Positions 8,357 through 15,852 of a stretch of DNA of 64,000 bases are shown piece after piece. The notes below the pieces were generated by a model, which had not been told where the DNA came from, did not search any database, and was given only the letters and a program-made list of their open reading frames with translations. This stretch comes from CAWFPR01 sp963817635 (GTDB lineage: Bacteria > Acidobacteriota > Vicinamibacteria > Vicinamibacterales > 2-12-FULL-66-21). A program made the position numbers and the translations under genes. Every line of letters begins with the position of its first letter. Positions within the stretch are counted from its first letter, which is position 1. Location of the stretch: positions 1-64,000 of the forward strand of contig CAWFPR010000013.1 of assembly GCA_963817635.1 (NCBI GenBank). Reading direction: 5' to 3'.

Positions 8357-8697
8357 GCACCGGCAGGCGGTTTCGACTGGCGAGGAATGCGAATACGCTT
8401 GGGCAGGCGATCCTCATCGAGCTGGAGCCCGATCGCGTCATTCTTCGGATCGGCGATGTCCGCAAGGTAGTCGGACAGTCCCAGAACGAAGAGCACGGTC
8501 GCGTAGCTGCCCATGGCCACGCCAGGCTCGCCCTTTTCGATCTTCAGGAGCGTCATGCGGCTGATGGACGCACGCTCGGCGGCGATCTGTACCGGGATGC
8601 GTCGCCGGCGCCGCGCGTCGCGGATGTCCTGCCCCAGCTTGCGCAAGGCCCGGCGGACGGGGATCGGGAGGACCACGGATGCCCGAGTTGTTCTCAT
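8353..8697 (-). CDS. hipB: HipB-type antitoxin, XRE-family helix-turn-helix
   Basis: The 114-residue protein has a Cro/C1 helix-turn-helix at about residues 20-80, with LGQDIRDARRRRRIPVQIAA and SISRMTLLKIEKGEPGVAMG. HipB binds HipA and represses the hipBA operon. It is the first gene of the leftward pair. An AT-rich segment with a repeated motif lies directly upstream and is the likely operator and promoter. Confidence 0.88.
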   Translation of the reverse strand: MRTTRASVVLPIPVRRALRKLGQDIRDARRRRRIPVQIAAERASISRMTLLKIEKGEPGVAMGSYATVLFVLGLSDYLADIADPKNDAIGLQLDEDRLPKRIRIPRQSKPPAGA

Positions 8698-8760
8698 AGC
8701 TTAAAGACTGTTTATATGGACTGTAACAGCTATAAAGTATATTATTATGGACGTTATGTC
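8698..8760 (-). promoter_or_regulatory. AT-rich hipBA promoter/operator region
   Basis: This segment is strikingly AT-rich in a GC-rich surrounding. TTATATGGACTGT (8712-8724) and TTATTATGGACGT (8742-8754) are near-copies spaced 30 bases, about three helical turns, as expected for cooperative HipB binding. CTGT-AA-CAG lies between them. Exact -10 and -35 boxes are uncertain. Confidence 0.5.
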
Positions 8761-8931
8761 AACCGTCGGGCGGTCCGGCGAGAGAGCGCCTGAGCGACGC
8801 GTATGCTGAAGAGCTGAGGGTCGCAGTGAGCAACGCCGCCGTGCCGACTATGCTGCGGCGTCAGGTCGATGCCTGGGCCGACGCGAGCGCGGAGGCGACG
8901 ACCCGTGGAGTCACTTGACCCTGACGCGTGC

Positions 8932-8948
8932 GTATGACACAGTCATAC
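8932..8948 (+). promoter_or_regulatory. Dyad operator candidate of the RHH/PIN module
   Basis: GTATGAC (8932-8938) and GTCATAC (8942-8948) form a perfect 7-bp inverted repeat with a 3-base centre, ending 2 bases before the antitoxin start codon. Ribbon-helix-helix antitoxins typically bind such palindromes to autoregulate. The rest of 8761-8931 shows no gene. Confidence 0.58.
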
Positions 8949-8950
8949 AC

Positions 8951-9169
8951 ATGGAAGAAGTGCTGACTATCCGCCTGCCCAAAGGCACGCGACGCCGCCT
9001 CGAGCGGCGAGCGAAGGCACAGAAGCTCACCGTCAGCCAACTTGTGCGCCGGGCGCTCGAACAGGATGAACTGCTGTCGAGCCTGGCCTCGGCCCGCGCC
9101 GAACTCGTGCCACAGGCACGTGCACAGGGCATCTACACGGACGAGGACGTGTTCGCGATCGTGTCGTGA
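8951..9169 (+). CDS. Ribbon-helix-helix (CopG-like) antitoxin
   Basis: The 72-residue protein begins MEEVLTIRLPKGTRRRLERR. This shows the short N-terminal beta strand (TIRLP) and two helices (RRRLERRAKAQKLTVSQLVR) of ribbon-helix-helix DNA-binding proteins. The C-terminal tail (about residues 45-72) would bind the toxin. I chose the ATG at 8951, immediately after a perfect dyad, over an earlier start. It overlaps the following PIN gene through GTGA. Confidence 0.83.
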   Translation: MEEVLTIRLPKGTRRRLERRAKAQKLTVSQLVRRALEQDELLSSLASARAELVPQARAQGIYTDEDVFAIVS

Positions 9170-9561
9170 TCGTCGTCCTCGACACGAACGTGATCGTCGC
9201 GGCGCTGGTCGCCAAAGGGCTGTGCCACGAAGTCGTGGTGCGTGCCCTGGGTTCCTGCACCGTTGTGACGTCAGCCGCCCTGCTCGACGAACTCGAGCGC
9301 ACCTTGCGCCGCAAGTTCTCGCTCGGTCCTGCCGCCCTGGCGTTCCTGGAACAGCTGCGACTTCGCGTTCGAATCGTCGAGCCCGCCCCGTTCAGCGCGC
9401 GCGTGTCCCGAGATGCCGATGACGACGTAGTACTGGCCACGGCTGTCGCCGCCGGAGCAGCCCTGATCGTGAGTGGCGACCAGGACCTCCTGGTCATCGG
9501 CCGCCACAAGCGTATCGACATCGTCTCTCCACGAGATTTTTTGAGGCGTCTGTCGCTCTGA
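9166..9561 (+). CDS. PIN-domain toxin (putative toxin component, PIN family)
   Basis: The 131-residue protein starts with GTG. It has the PIN acidic residues in order: VLDTNVIVAAL near the N-terminus, LLDELERTLRRKF, and SRDADDDVVLATAVAAGAAL followed by IVSGDQDLL. This matches the family often described as putative toxin component near an RHH antitoxin. It is predicted to cleave RNA. The gene is intact and coupled by a 4-base overlap to its antitoxin. Confidence 0.86.
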   Translation: MIVVLDTNVIVAALVAKGLCHEVVVRALGSCTVVTSAALLDELERTLRRKFSLGPAALAFLEQLRLRVRIVEPAPFSARVSRDADDDVVLATAVAAGAALIVSGDQDLLVIGRHKRIDIVSPRDFLRRLSL

Positions 9562-9593
9562 TCTGGCAAAGCCCTTCAGGGGAGTGCTGATCC

Positions 9594-9990
9594 TCACACC
9601 GCTCGCAACGCCTGCAGATTTCGCAGCCACGCGTCCAGCTGGTTCCGACTCGCGAAAATGCGGCTCCGCAGCCAGGCTCGATATCGCGAGACGACGTCGA
9701 CCTCGAACATCAACTTATTTTCGAGCACGGCGCCTCGCCATTCGCTTCCGCCGAGGTGAACGGGTACATCGCGGAGCCGCTTGCGGACGATGAAGGCGAC
9801 TCGCACGCGGCTGCAGGCAAGGGGTCGACGAGCCCGTTCGAGGCAGACCTGGAACTCTTGAGGGCGCTGGTGCGCGGCGCCGTGGTACTGCGCGGCAGTG
9901 AGGAGGCCGGCGTAGTAGCGCAGGCCCAGTCGCTCCATCAGCGAGGGGACGAATTGCTCGGCGGGAAGGCAGCCAAGGGCGTGATGTCCG
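9594..9990 (-). pseudogene. Type IV antitoxin AbiEi-like remnant
   Basis: The leftward frame from about 9986 reads LGCLPAEQFVPSLMERLGLR followed by YYAGLLTAAQYHGAAHQRPQEF, the conserved core of AbiEi-type antitoxin proteins. The N-terminal winged helix is not readable in this frame. After about 9760 the sequence departs from the family and ends with an unrelated arginine-rich tail. No AbiEii nucleotidyltransferase is visible. It is most likely a broken and partly deleted gene. The stretch 9990-10056 adds nothing. Confidence 0.62.
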
Positions 9991-10056
9991 GCGTCCCGGC
10001 CGCGATTCGCCTCGAGCTGCGCCCGGCCTCGCGTCGTCTGCCGGCGGCGAGGTCGG

Positions 10057-10536
10057 TCATCGCGCGATTGAAGCGGAGCGCGCGCCCCCTTGCGCCTGGC
10101 CGCGGCGGGCTTCCTTACTTCGAACGCTTCGACTTGCCAATCTGTTGAGGACGACCGCCTGGCGAACGAGCGCTTTGAAGGCGGACTCGTCAACGGTCTC
10201 TCCTTCGTGAATGTCGATCGCGCGGCGCACGTTTCCGTCAAGACTCGAGTTGAAGAGTCGGGCCGGGTCCTTCAGCGACGCGCCCCTGGCGAAGGTGAGC
10301 TTCACGACGCTCTTGTAGGACTCGCCGGTGCAGATGATGCCGTCGTGCGACCAGACCGGGGTGCCGGGCCTGGTTGGCTTGACCCACTTCCATTCCTCGA
10401 CGACGTCCGGGTCTGCCTTCTTGATGAGCGTGCGCATTCTGCTGAGGGTTGCGCCGCGCCAGTCAGCAAGGGCGGCGATTCTGTCCGAGATGAGCTCGGA
10501 CGGTGGCTGGCCCTGGCTCGCGACCGTCTTTTTCAT
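10057..10536 (-). CDS. DUF1801 (YdhG-like) domain protein
   Basis: The 159-residue protein has the DUF1801 fold signature: an N-terminal helix pair (WRGATLSRMRTLIKKADPDV), the core EEWKWVKPTRPGTPVWSHDG, and VVKLTFARGASLKDPARLFN. The family is related to the YdhG/YjbR-type small proteins and has no assigned reaction. It is the last gene of a leftward operon with VOC and DoxX proteins. It starts 9 bases after the DoxX stop. Its C-terminal tail is rich in Ser, Arg and Ala. Confidence 0.8.
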   Translation of the reverse strand: MKKTVASQGQPPSELISDRIAALADWRGATLSRMRTLIKKADPDVVEEWKWVKPTRPGTPVWSHDGIICTGESYKSVVKLTFARGASLKDPARLFNSSLDGNVRRAIDIHEGETVDESAFKALVRQAVVLNRLASRSVRSKEARRGQAQGGARSASIAR

Positions 10537-10545
10537 GTTCCCATC

Positions 10546-10967
10546 CTAAGCGTTCGCCGGTGCAGCCTGCACGCGGCGCCAGAAGAAATACGAGAGCGCC
10601 CAGAGCACCCCAGTGGCCGCCGCCCAGCCCCACGCCTCCGGGCCATCGCCCACCGAGACGTGCGCGATGAGGGCAGAGCCGAGGGTGATGGCGAACCCGG
10701 CATAGACCCACTCCTTGAGCCGCGGCGGCACCGGCGCAAGCAGCAGCACCACGCCGAAGAACTTGGCCCACGAGAGCTCCACCCTGAAATAGGCGGGGAA
10801 GCCGAGGTGAATGAACGCTTCTGCCACCTGCGGCAGGCGCAGCTGCGCGTAGGCGGTGAAACCCATCTGCAGGCAGAAGAGCGCAGTGGCGATCCATAGA
10901 TCACACCTCTGGCGTTCGGGGGGCTTCCGGCGGCGACGACGGCCGATTTCTGCAGGGTCAATTCCAT
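10546..10967 (-). CDS. DoxX family membrane protein, frameshifted near its N-terminus
   Basis: The main frame reads MGFTAYAQLRLPQVAEAFIH onward with four predicted membrane helices and the DoxX_2 pattern (FPAYFRVELSWAKFFGVVLL). The true start is ATG 10967 (MELTLQKSAVVAAGSP), preceded by GGGAGGA. The frames join if one T is restored near 10899, giving VIYWIATALFCLQMGFTAY. DoxX-like proteins are four-helix membrane proteins linked to thiol or sulphur redox and often accompany ECF41 sigma genes. It lies between the VOC and DUF1801 genes. Confidence 0.82.
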
Positions 10968-11004
10968 GGTTCTTCCTCCCTTCAACCGGGCGCGGTCCCT
11001 GCGG

Positions 11005-11400
11005 CTATCTGCCCCACGTGAGCTGGGTCAGCTGGATGAGGTTGCCGCAGGTGTCGTTCACCGTGGCGATGGTCGAGCCGGTCACCTTGGTCGGCGCCGC
11101 CGTGAATTCAGCACCCGCCGCCTTCATTCGCTCGTAGTCGCGCTGGACGTCGTCCGTGAAAAACATCGCCGCGGGCTGTCCCTGCTGGAACCTCGCCTGT
11201 TGGAAGGCCCTGGCCGCCGGGCTGTCGTTCCGCTCGAGCTGCAGCTCGGCGCCGTCCGGCTCCTCAGGTGAGGCCACCGTCAGCCAGCGATACGGCCCCT
11301 GCGAGAAGTCCGCCTTCCTGGCAAACCCGAGCACTTCCGTGTAAAACCGTAGCGCCGTGTCCTGGTCGTCCACGTAAACCGTCATCAATTTGATCTTCAA
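11005..11400 (-). CDS. VOC (glyoxalase/bleomycin-resistance) family protein
   Basis: The 131-residue protein has two beta-alpha-beta-beta-beta units: MKIKLMTVYVDDQDTALRFY and later PAAMFFTDDVQRDYERMKAA. The conserved end DTCGNLIQLTQL carries a metal-ligand position. VOC proteins are metal-dependent dioxygenases, isomerases or resistance proteins; the substrate cannot be told. It is the first gene of a leftward operon driven by a predicted ECF41-type promoter (11452-11478), facing the sigma factor gene. Confidence 0.86.
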   Translation of the reverse strand: MKIKLMTVYVDDQDTALRFYTEVLGFARKADFSQGPYRWLTVASPEEPDGAELQLERNDSPAARAFQQARFQQGQPAAMFFTDDVQRDYERMKAAGAEFTAAPTKVTGSTIATVNDTCGNLIQLTQLTWGR

Positions 11401-11416
11401 GTGATACTCCTTCTCT

Positions 11417-11443
11417 TGTCACATCCGCGCCGCCTGCCGCGTC
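11417..11443 (+). promoter_or_regulatory. ECF41-type promoter for the sigma gene
   Basis: TGTCACA at 11417-11423 and CGTC at 11440-11443 are separated by exactly 16 bases, an exact match to the motif known for ECF41 sigma factors. It points to the sigma gene starting at 11480. Predicted autoregulation. Confidence 0.75.
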
Positions 11444-11451
11444 ACTGGTAT

Positions 11452-11478
11452 GACGGACCGCGAGAGGAGAGTGTGACC
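11452..11478 (-). promoter_or_regulatory. ECF41-type promoter for the VOC-DoxX-DUF1801 operon
   Basis: On the minus strand GGTCACA (11478-11472), 16 bases, then CGTC (11455-11452) match the ECF41 motif at 10 of 11 positions. It points to the VOC operon. Together with the promoter at 11417-11443 it forms an exact dyad centred at 11447.5 (CGTCA-N6-TGACG in the middle). Confidence 0.7.
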
Positions 11479-11479
11479 G

Positions 11480-12367
11480 ATGCCCATACCTGAGTCGCTC
11501 GCCGGGCACTTCGAACAGCACCGGGCTCACTTGCGCGCGGTGGCGTACCGGATGCTCGGCTCCGCGAGCGAGGCCGAGGACGCGGTCCAGGAAAGCTGGA
11601 TTCGCCTCGGCCGGACTGACGTCAGCGCCGTCGAGAACCTGCGAGCCTGGCTGACGACCGTTGTCGCGCGTGTGTGCCTGGACCTGTTGCGCGCGCGCAA
11701 ATCGCGCCGCGAGGATGCGCTGGACGTGCACGTGCCCGATCCGGTCATCACTCGCGCCGACGGGGATCCGGAGTCCACGGCGATCCTCGCCGACTCGGTC
11801 GGGCTCGCGCTGCTGGTGGTGCTGGAGACCCTCGAGCCGCGGGAGCGGCTCGCGTTCGTGCTGCACGACGTGTTCGGCATGGCGTTCGACGAGATCGCGC
11901 CAATCGTCGATCGCTCGCCCGCGGCGGCGCGTCAGCTCGCGAGCCGTGCGCGGCGTCGCGTCCAGCACAGAGCCCCGAGTGCGGACGCCGACCTCCACGA
12001 GCAGCGGCGCGTCGTCGACGCGTTCCTGGCCGCCGCCCGCGAGGGCGACTTCGAACGGCTGGTCGCCGTGCTCGATCCGGACATCGTGCTGCGGGCTGAT
12101 GGCGGGGCGCTCGCCGGCGCGTCACGGCTCGTCCGAGGCGCCGGGGCCGTCGCCGCACAGGCGGCGTCGTTCTCGAAGATCGGCTTGTCCACTCAGGTTG
12201 TTCTCGTGAACGGCAACGTCGGGATCGTGTCGCGCCTGCCGGACGGCCGGCTGTTTTCCGTGCTCGGCTTCACCATTGCCGGCGGTCGGATCCTGGAAGT
12301 CGACATCCTGGCCGATCCAGAGAGACTCAGCCGACTCGATGTGGCGGCCATCGAGGGCAAAGCGTAA
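11480..12367 (+). CDS. ECF41/SigJ-like sigma factor with fused SnoaL-like domain
   Basis: The 295-residue protein has sigma region 2 (RAVAYRMLGSASEAEDAVQE and LRAWLTTVVARVCLDLLRAR) and sigma region 4 (PRERLAFVLHDVFGMAFDEI followed by a helix-turn-helix). From about residue 175 it has a SnoaL/NTF2-like domain (VVDAFLAAAREGDFERLVAV). This fused domain replaces an anti-sigma factor in the ECF41 and ECF56 groups and tunes activity. The hallmark DGGGK motif appears as DGGAL. The adjacent operon and both matching promoters favour ECF41. SD GGAG lies upstream of the ATG. Confidence 0.85.
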   Translation: MPIPESLAGHFEQHRAHLRAVAYRMLGSASEAEDAVQESWIRLGRTDVSAVENLRAWLTTVVARVCLDLLRARKSRREDALDVHVPDPVITRADGDPESTAILADSVGLALLVVLETLEPRERLAFVLHDVFGMAFDEIAPIVDRSPAAARQLASRARRRVQHRAPSADADLHEQRRVVDAFLAAAREGDFERLVAVLDPDIVLRADGGALAGASRLVRGAGAVAAQAASFSKIGLSTQVVLVNGNVGIVSRLPDGRLFSVLGFTIAGGRILEVDILADPERLSRLDVAAIEGKA

Positions 12368-12460
12368 GCTGCCCTCCTGACTCACGCCGGTAGAGCCGTA
12401 GAGCAGCGCCCGCGAGTGTCCGCATCCGGGACCGACGATCCCATGAGCAATCCTGCCGGG

Positions 12461-13316
12461 TCAGGGCTCCATCCGGTCGAGCACGGAGGCGAGGTTCTCC
12501 GTCCAGTGCGGCATCGGCCCCAGACGGGCGACGGTGGCGGCGATGTCGAGCACACTATATGCCGGTCGCCGGGCCGGGCGCGGCATGTCCGCGGTCGAGC
12601 AGGGCCGGACCCGGCACTCCGGGTTGGTCCGGGCCGCGATCTCCGTGGCGAAGTCGAACCAGGTGCACTCGCCCGCATCGGTGACATGCCATGTGCCGTC
12701 GGCCCCGCCGTCGAGCAGCCGCAGCGTCGCGTCCGCCAGGTGCTCGGCGCTCGTCGGACGGCCGCGCTGATCGTTCACGACGCGGAGTTCGGGCCGGCTC
12801 CGCGCCAGCGCCGCGATGGTGCGGACGAAATTGCGCCCCCAGGGCGCGTACAGCCAGCTCGTGCGAACGACGAGATGGCGCGCGCCGGAGGCGCGGATGC
12901 CGCGTTCGCCTTCGGCCTTGCTCCGCCCGTACGCCCCCAGCGGATTGAGCCGCGCGTCCACGGGATACGGTTCGGCGCGGGTTCCCTCGAAGACGTAATC
13001 GCTGCTGTAGTGGATCAGCGTGCACCCGGCCTCTGCGACGCGCTCCGCGAGCGCCCGCACGCCGACGCCGTTGACCGCCGCGGCGGCCTGCTCGTTGTCC
13101 TCGGCGCGATCGACGTCGGTCCACGCCGCGCAGTTGACGATGGTACGGAACGGCCGGAAGTCGAAGGCGGCGATCGATGCCGGATCGCCGAGATCGATCC
13201 GGTTGCGGCGCGCGGGCTGGTGCCCGATCCCGCGCGCCGACAGAAGCTGGCTCCACGCGCGCCCGAGCATCCCGTCAGGCGCCGAGGAGGAGCAGCGGCT
13301 CAGCGGGCGCTGGCAC
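12461..13316 (-). CDS. rfbD: dTDP-4-dehydrorhamnose reductase
   Basis: It catalyses the last step of dTDP-L-rhamnose synthesis. Visible landmarks are LGADGMLGRA (Rossmann glycine motif, once one T near 13277 is removed), TIVNCAAWTDVDRAEDN, YSSDYVFEG, the catalytic YGRSK and ARPAYSVLD near the end. As given, the frame reads through from rfbC, giving an apparent rfbC-rfbD fusion. Removing one base restores a separate start (GTG 13316, VPAPAEPLLLLGADG). It is the last gene of the leftward EPS operon. Confidence 0.85.
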
Positions 13317-13879
13317 CGGCGAGGCTCTTCCCAGCGCGGGAGGCGCGCCGGGTCAATCGCGCGCAGCCGCTCGAACGCGCCATCCTTGGCCGAGAGTCTC
13401 GGCGTGGCGGTCGGCCACATGATGGCCAGGTCCGGATCGTTCCACGCGATGCCGATCTCGGTCTCGGGGTGGTACACCTGGGTGCACTTGTAGGCAAACA
13501 GCGCGCTGTCGCTCCTGACGCAGAAACCGTGCGCGAAGCCCGCGGGGATGTAGATCTGCCGGTGGTTCGCCGCCGACAGCGCGGCGCCGATCCACCGCCC
13601 GAACGTCGGCGATCCCACGCGCACGTCCACGACCACGTCGAACACCTCGCCTTCGAGGACGTGCACCAGCTTCCCCTGCGCGTGCGGCTGCTGGAGGTGC
13701 AGGCCCCGCAGCGTGTCGCGGCACGAGCGCGACACGTTGTCCTGCACGAAATCGGTCGGGACGCCGGTCTCCGCATAGCGCTGCTGCGACCACGTCTCGA
13801 GGAAGAAGCCCCGTTCGTCGCCGTAGACGTCAGGTTCGATCAGCAGCACGCCCGGGAGCCTTGCGGGGGAGACCTTCAT
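13300..13879 (-). CDS. rfbC: dTDP-4-dehydrorhamnose 3,5-epimerase
   Basis: The cupin enzyme epimerises C3 and C5 of dTDP-4-keto-6-deoxyglucose. Conserved segments are DERGFFLETWSQQRYAE, the catalytic His region LRGLHLQ, YIPAGFAHGFCV, and the Tyr segment KCTQVYHPETEIGIAWNDPD. The start overlaps the rfbA stop (ATGA). The family is about 180-190 residues. The natural stop is obscured by the indel near the rfbD junction, so the left boundary is approximate; a TGA at 13300 in a neighbouring frame is the best candidate. Confidence 0.84.
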
Positions 13880-14761
13880 CGCGGCGCACCATCGTCGAGC
13901 AGGTGCAGGAGGTACCGGCCGTAGTCGTTGCCGGCGACGGCGTTACCCTGCGCGCGGAGTTCGTCGGCGGTGATCCATCCGCGCCGGAACGCGATTTCTT
14001 CAGGGCAGGCGATCTGGAGGCCCTGCCGCTGCTGGATCGTCTGGATGAAATTCGCCGCCTGGAGCAGCGCTTCGGGCGTGCCGGTGTCGAGCCACGCCAT
14101 GCCGCGGCCGAGCCGTTCCAGGTTCAGCGCGCCCTGCTCGAGATAGCAGCGGTTCAGGTCGGTGATTTCGAGCTCGCCGCGCTTCGAGGGTTTGAGCGTG
14201 GCCGCCAGATCGCAGACCTGCTCGTCGTAGAAATAGAGTCCCGTCACGGCGTAGTTGCTCTTCGGCACGGCCGGCTTTTCCTCGAGGCCGATGCACTGGC
14301 CGTCAGCCGAGAACTGCGCGACGCCGTAGACTTCGGGGTTGGCGACCCAGTAGCCGAAGATCGGTCGATCCGCGCTCGCGCGCGGCGGCCCTGCGCAGGA
14401 CCTCCTCGAGGCTTGCGCCGTAGAACATGTTGTCGCCGAGGACGAGCGCGCAGCCGCGGCCGTCACAGAACTCCCGGCCGATGATGAACGCCTGCGCCAG
14501 CCCTTCAGGCGCGGGCTGCACCGCGTACTGCAGGTCCATTCCCCACTGACGGCCGTCGCCGAGCAGGTGGCGGAAGAGCGGCTGCTCGTGCGGCGTCGTG
14601 ATCACCAGCACCCGGCGGATGCCCGCGAGCATCAGCGTGGACAGCGGAAAGTAGATCATGGGCTTGTCGTAGACGCCCATCAACTGCTTGCTGACCGATC
14701 TGGTCAGCGGATACAGCCGGGTGCCCGATCCGCCGGCCAGGATGATTCCCCTGTCGATCAT
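13876..14761 (-). CDS. rfbA: Glucose-1-phosphate thymidylyltransferase, frameshifted
   Basis: It makes dTDP-glucose from dTTP and glucose-1-phosphate, the first step of the rhamnose pathway. The N-terminal half has the nucleotide-binding motif RGIILAGGSGTRLYPLT and KQLMGVYDKPMIYFPLS. The C-terminal half reads PIFGYWVANPEVYGVAQF, GLEEKPAVPKSNYAVTG and RGMAWLDTGTPEALL. Removing one G near 14362 (STDLR becomes STIFGYW) joins the halves. I prefer the ATG at 14761 (MIDRGIILAGG) over one 15 bases upstream because family members start close to the GIILAGG motif. Confidence 0.87.
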
Positions 14762-14803
14762 GTGCGCGTTCCTCATCGGCCGGCGAGCTGGAGTCGCCGG
14801 CTC

Positions 14804-15852
14804 TCACAGCCGCTGCCCGTAGTTGACGTCCATCCACAGGCGGTATTCGCCCGTGCGGACCCGGTCCACCCAGTCTGCATGTTCCAGGTACCACCGCACG
14901 GTCTTGCGCAGCCCCGAGTCGAACGACTCGCGCGGCGCCCAGCCCAGCTCGCGGCGGATCTTCGACGCGTCGATCGCGTAGCGCAGATCGTGGCCGGGCC
15001 GATCGGCCACGTACGTGACGAGCGCATCGAGCGCCTCGCGCGGCCGGCCCGCTTCTTCGGCCACGATCGCGCACACGCGGCCGACGACCTCGATGTTGCG
15101 CAGCTCGGTGTTCGACCGATGTTGTAGGTCTCGCCGGGCGCGCCCTGCTCGATGACCGTCCAGATCGCCTCGCAGTGGTCCTCGACGTAGCAGCCAGTCG
15201 CGCACGTTCAGCCCGCGGCCGTACACCGGCAGCGGCTTGCCTTCGAGCGCGTTGAGGATCATCAAGCGGGATCAGCTTCTCCGGAAACTGGAGCGGACCG
15301 TAGTTGTTCGAGCAGTTCGTGATCTTCACCGGCAGCCCGAACGTGCGGTGATACGCGCGCACGAGGTGGTCGCTCGCCGCCTTGCTCGCGGAGTACGGGC
15401 TCGACGGGTCGTAGCGCGTCTCCTCGGTGAAGAGGCCGGACTCGGCCAAGCGATCCGTACACCTCGTCGGTGCTCACGTGGTGGAAGAGTCCTTCGCCCC
15501 GCCGCCACGTCCGGCGCGCCGCCTCCAGCAGGTTGAAGGTGCCCTCGATGTTCGTTCTGACGAAGGCCCGCGGTCCGGCGATGCTGCGATCGACGTGGCT
15601 CTCCGCGGCGAAGTGGATCACGGCATCGGGGCGCTGTTCGTCGAACAGGGCGTCCACGGCCGCCGCGTCGGCGATGTCGGCGCGGACGAACCGGTAGTTG
15701 GGCGCCCCGGCGATGTCTTCGAGGCTCGCGAGGTTCGCCGCGTAGGTGAGCGCATCGACGTTCACGAACGCGTGGTCCGGACACCGCGGCACGTGCATGC
15801 GCAGGAAATTTGCGCCGATGAAGCCGGCGCCGCCGGTCACGAGGATCTTCAT
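14804..15852 (-). CDS. rfbB: dTDP-glucose 4,6-dehydratase, four apparent frameshifts
   Basis: This SDR enzyme converts dTDP-glucose to the 4-keto-6-deoxy sugar. Visible parts are MKILVTGGAGFIGANFLRMH, FHHVSTDEVYGSLG with the catalytic Asp-Glu, YSASKAASDHLVRAYHRTFG with Tyr and Lys, NCSNNYGPLQFPEKLIP, and a C-terminal RRELGWAPRESFDSGLRKTV. The frame changes near 15448, 15264, 15191 and 15118, each repaired by one base (for example GGTCGAAC to GGTTCGAAC). Perfect conservation on both sides of every break argues for sequence error rather than decay. The start overlaps the stop of the glycosidase gene (ATGA). Confidence 0.85.

Noticed and set aside
12461..13879. Genuine rfbC-rfbD fusion enzyme
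   Set aside because: The rfbD Rossmann glycine motif is out of frame in the fused reading and is restored by removing one T at 13277, which also gives rfbD its own start.
14804..15852. Programmed frameshifting in rfbB
   Set aside because: Four shifts at non-slippery sites, in both directions and without stem-loops, are better explained by sequence errors.
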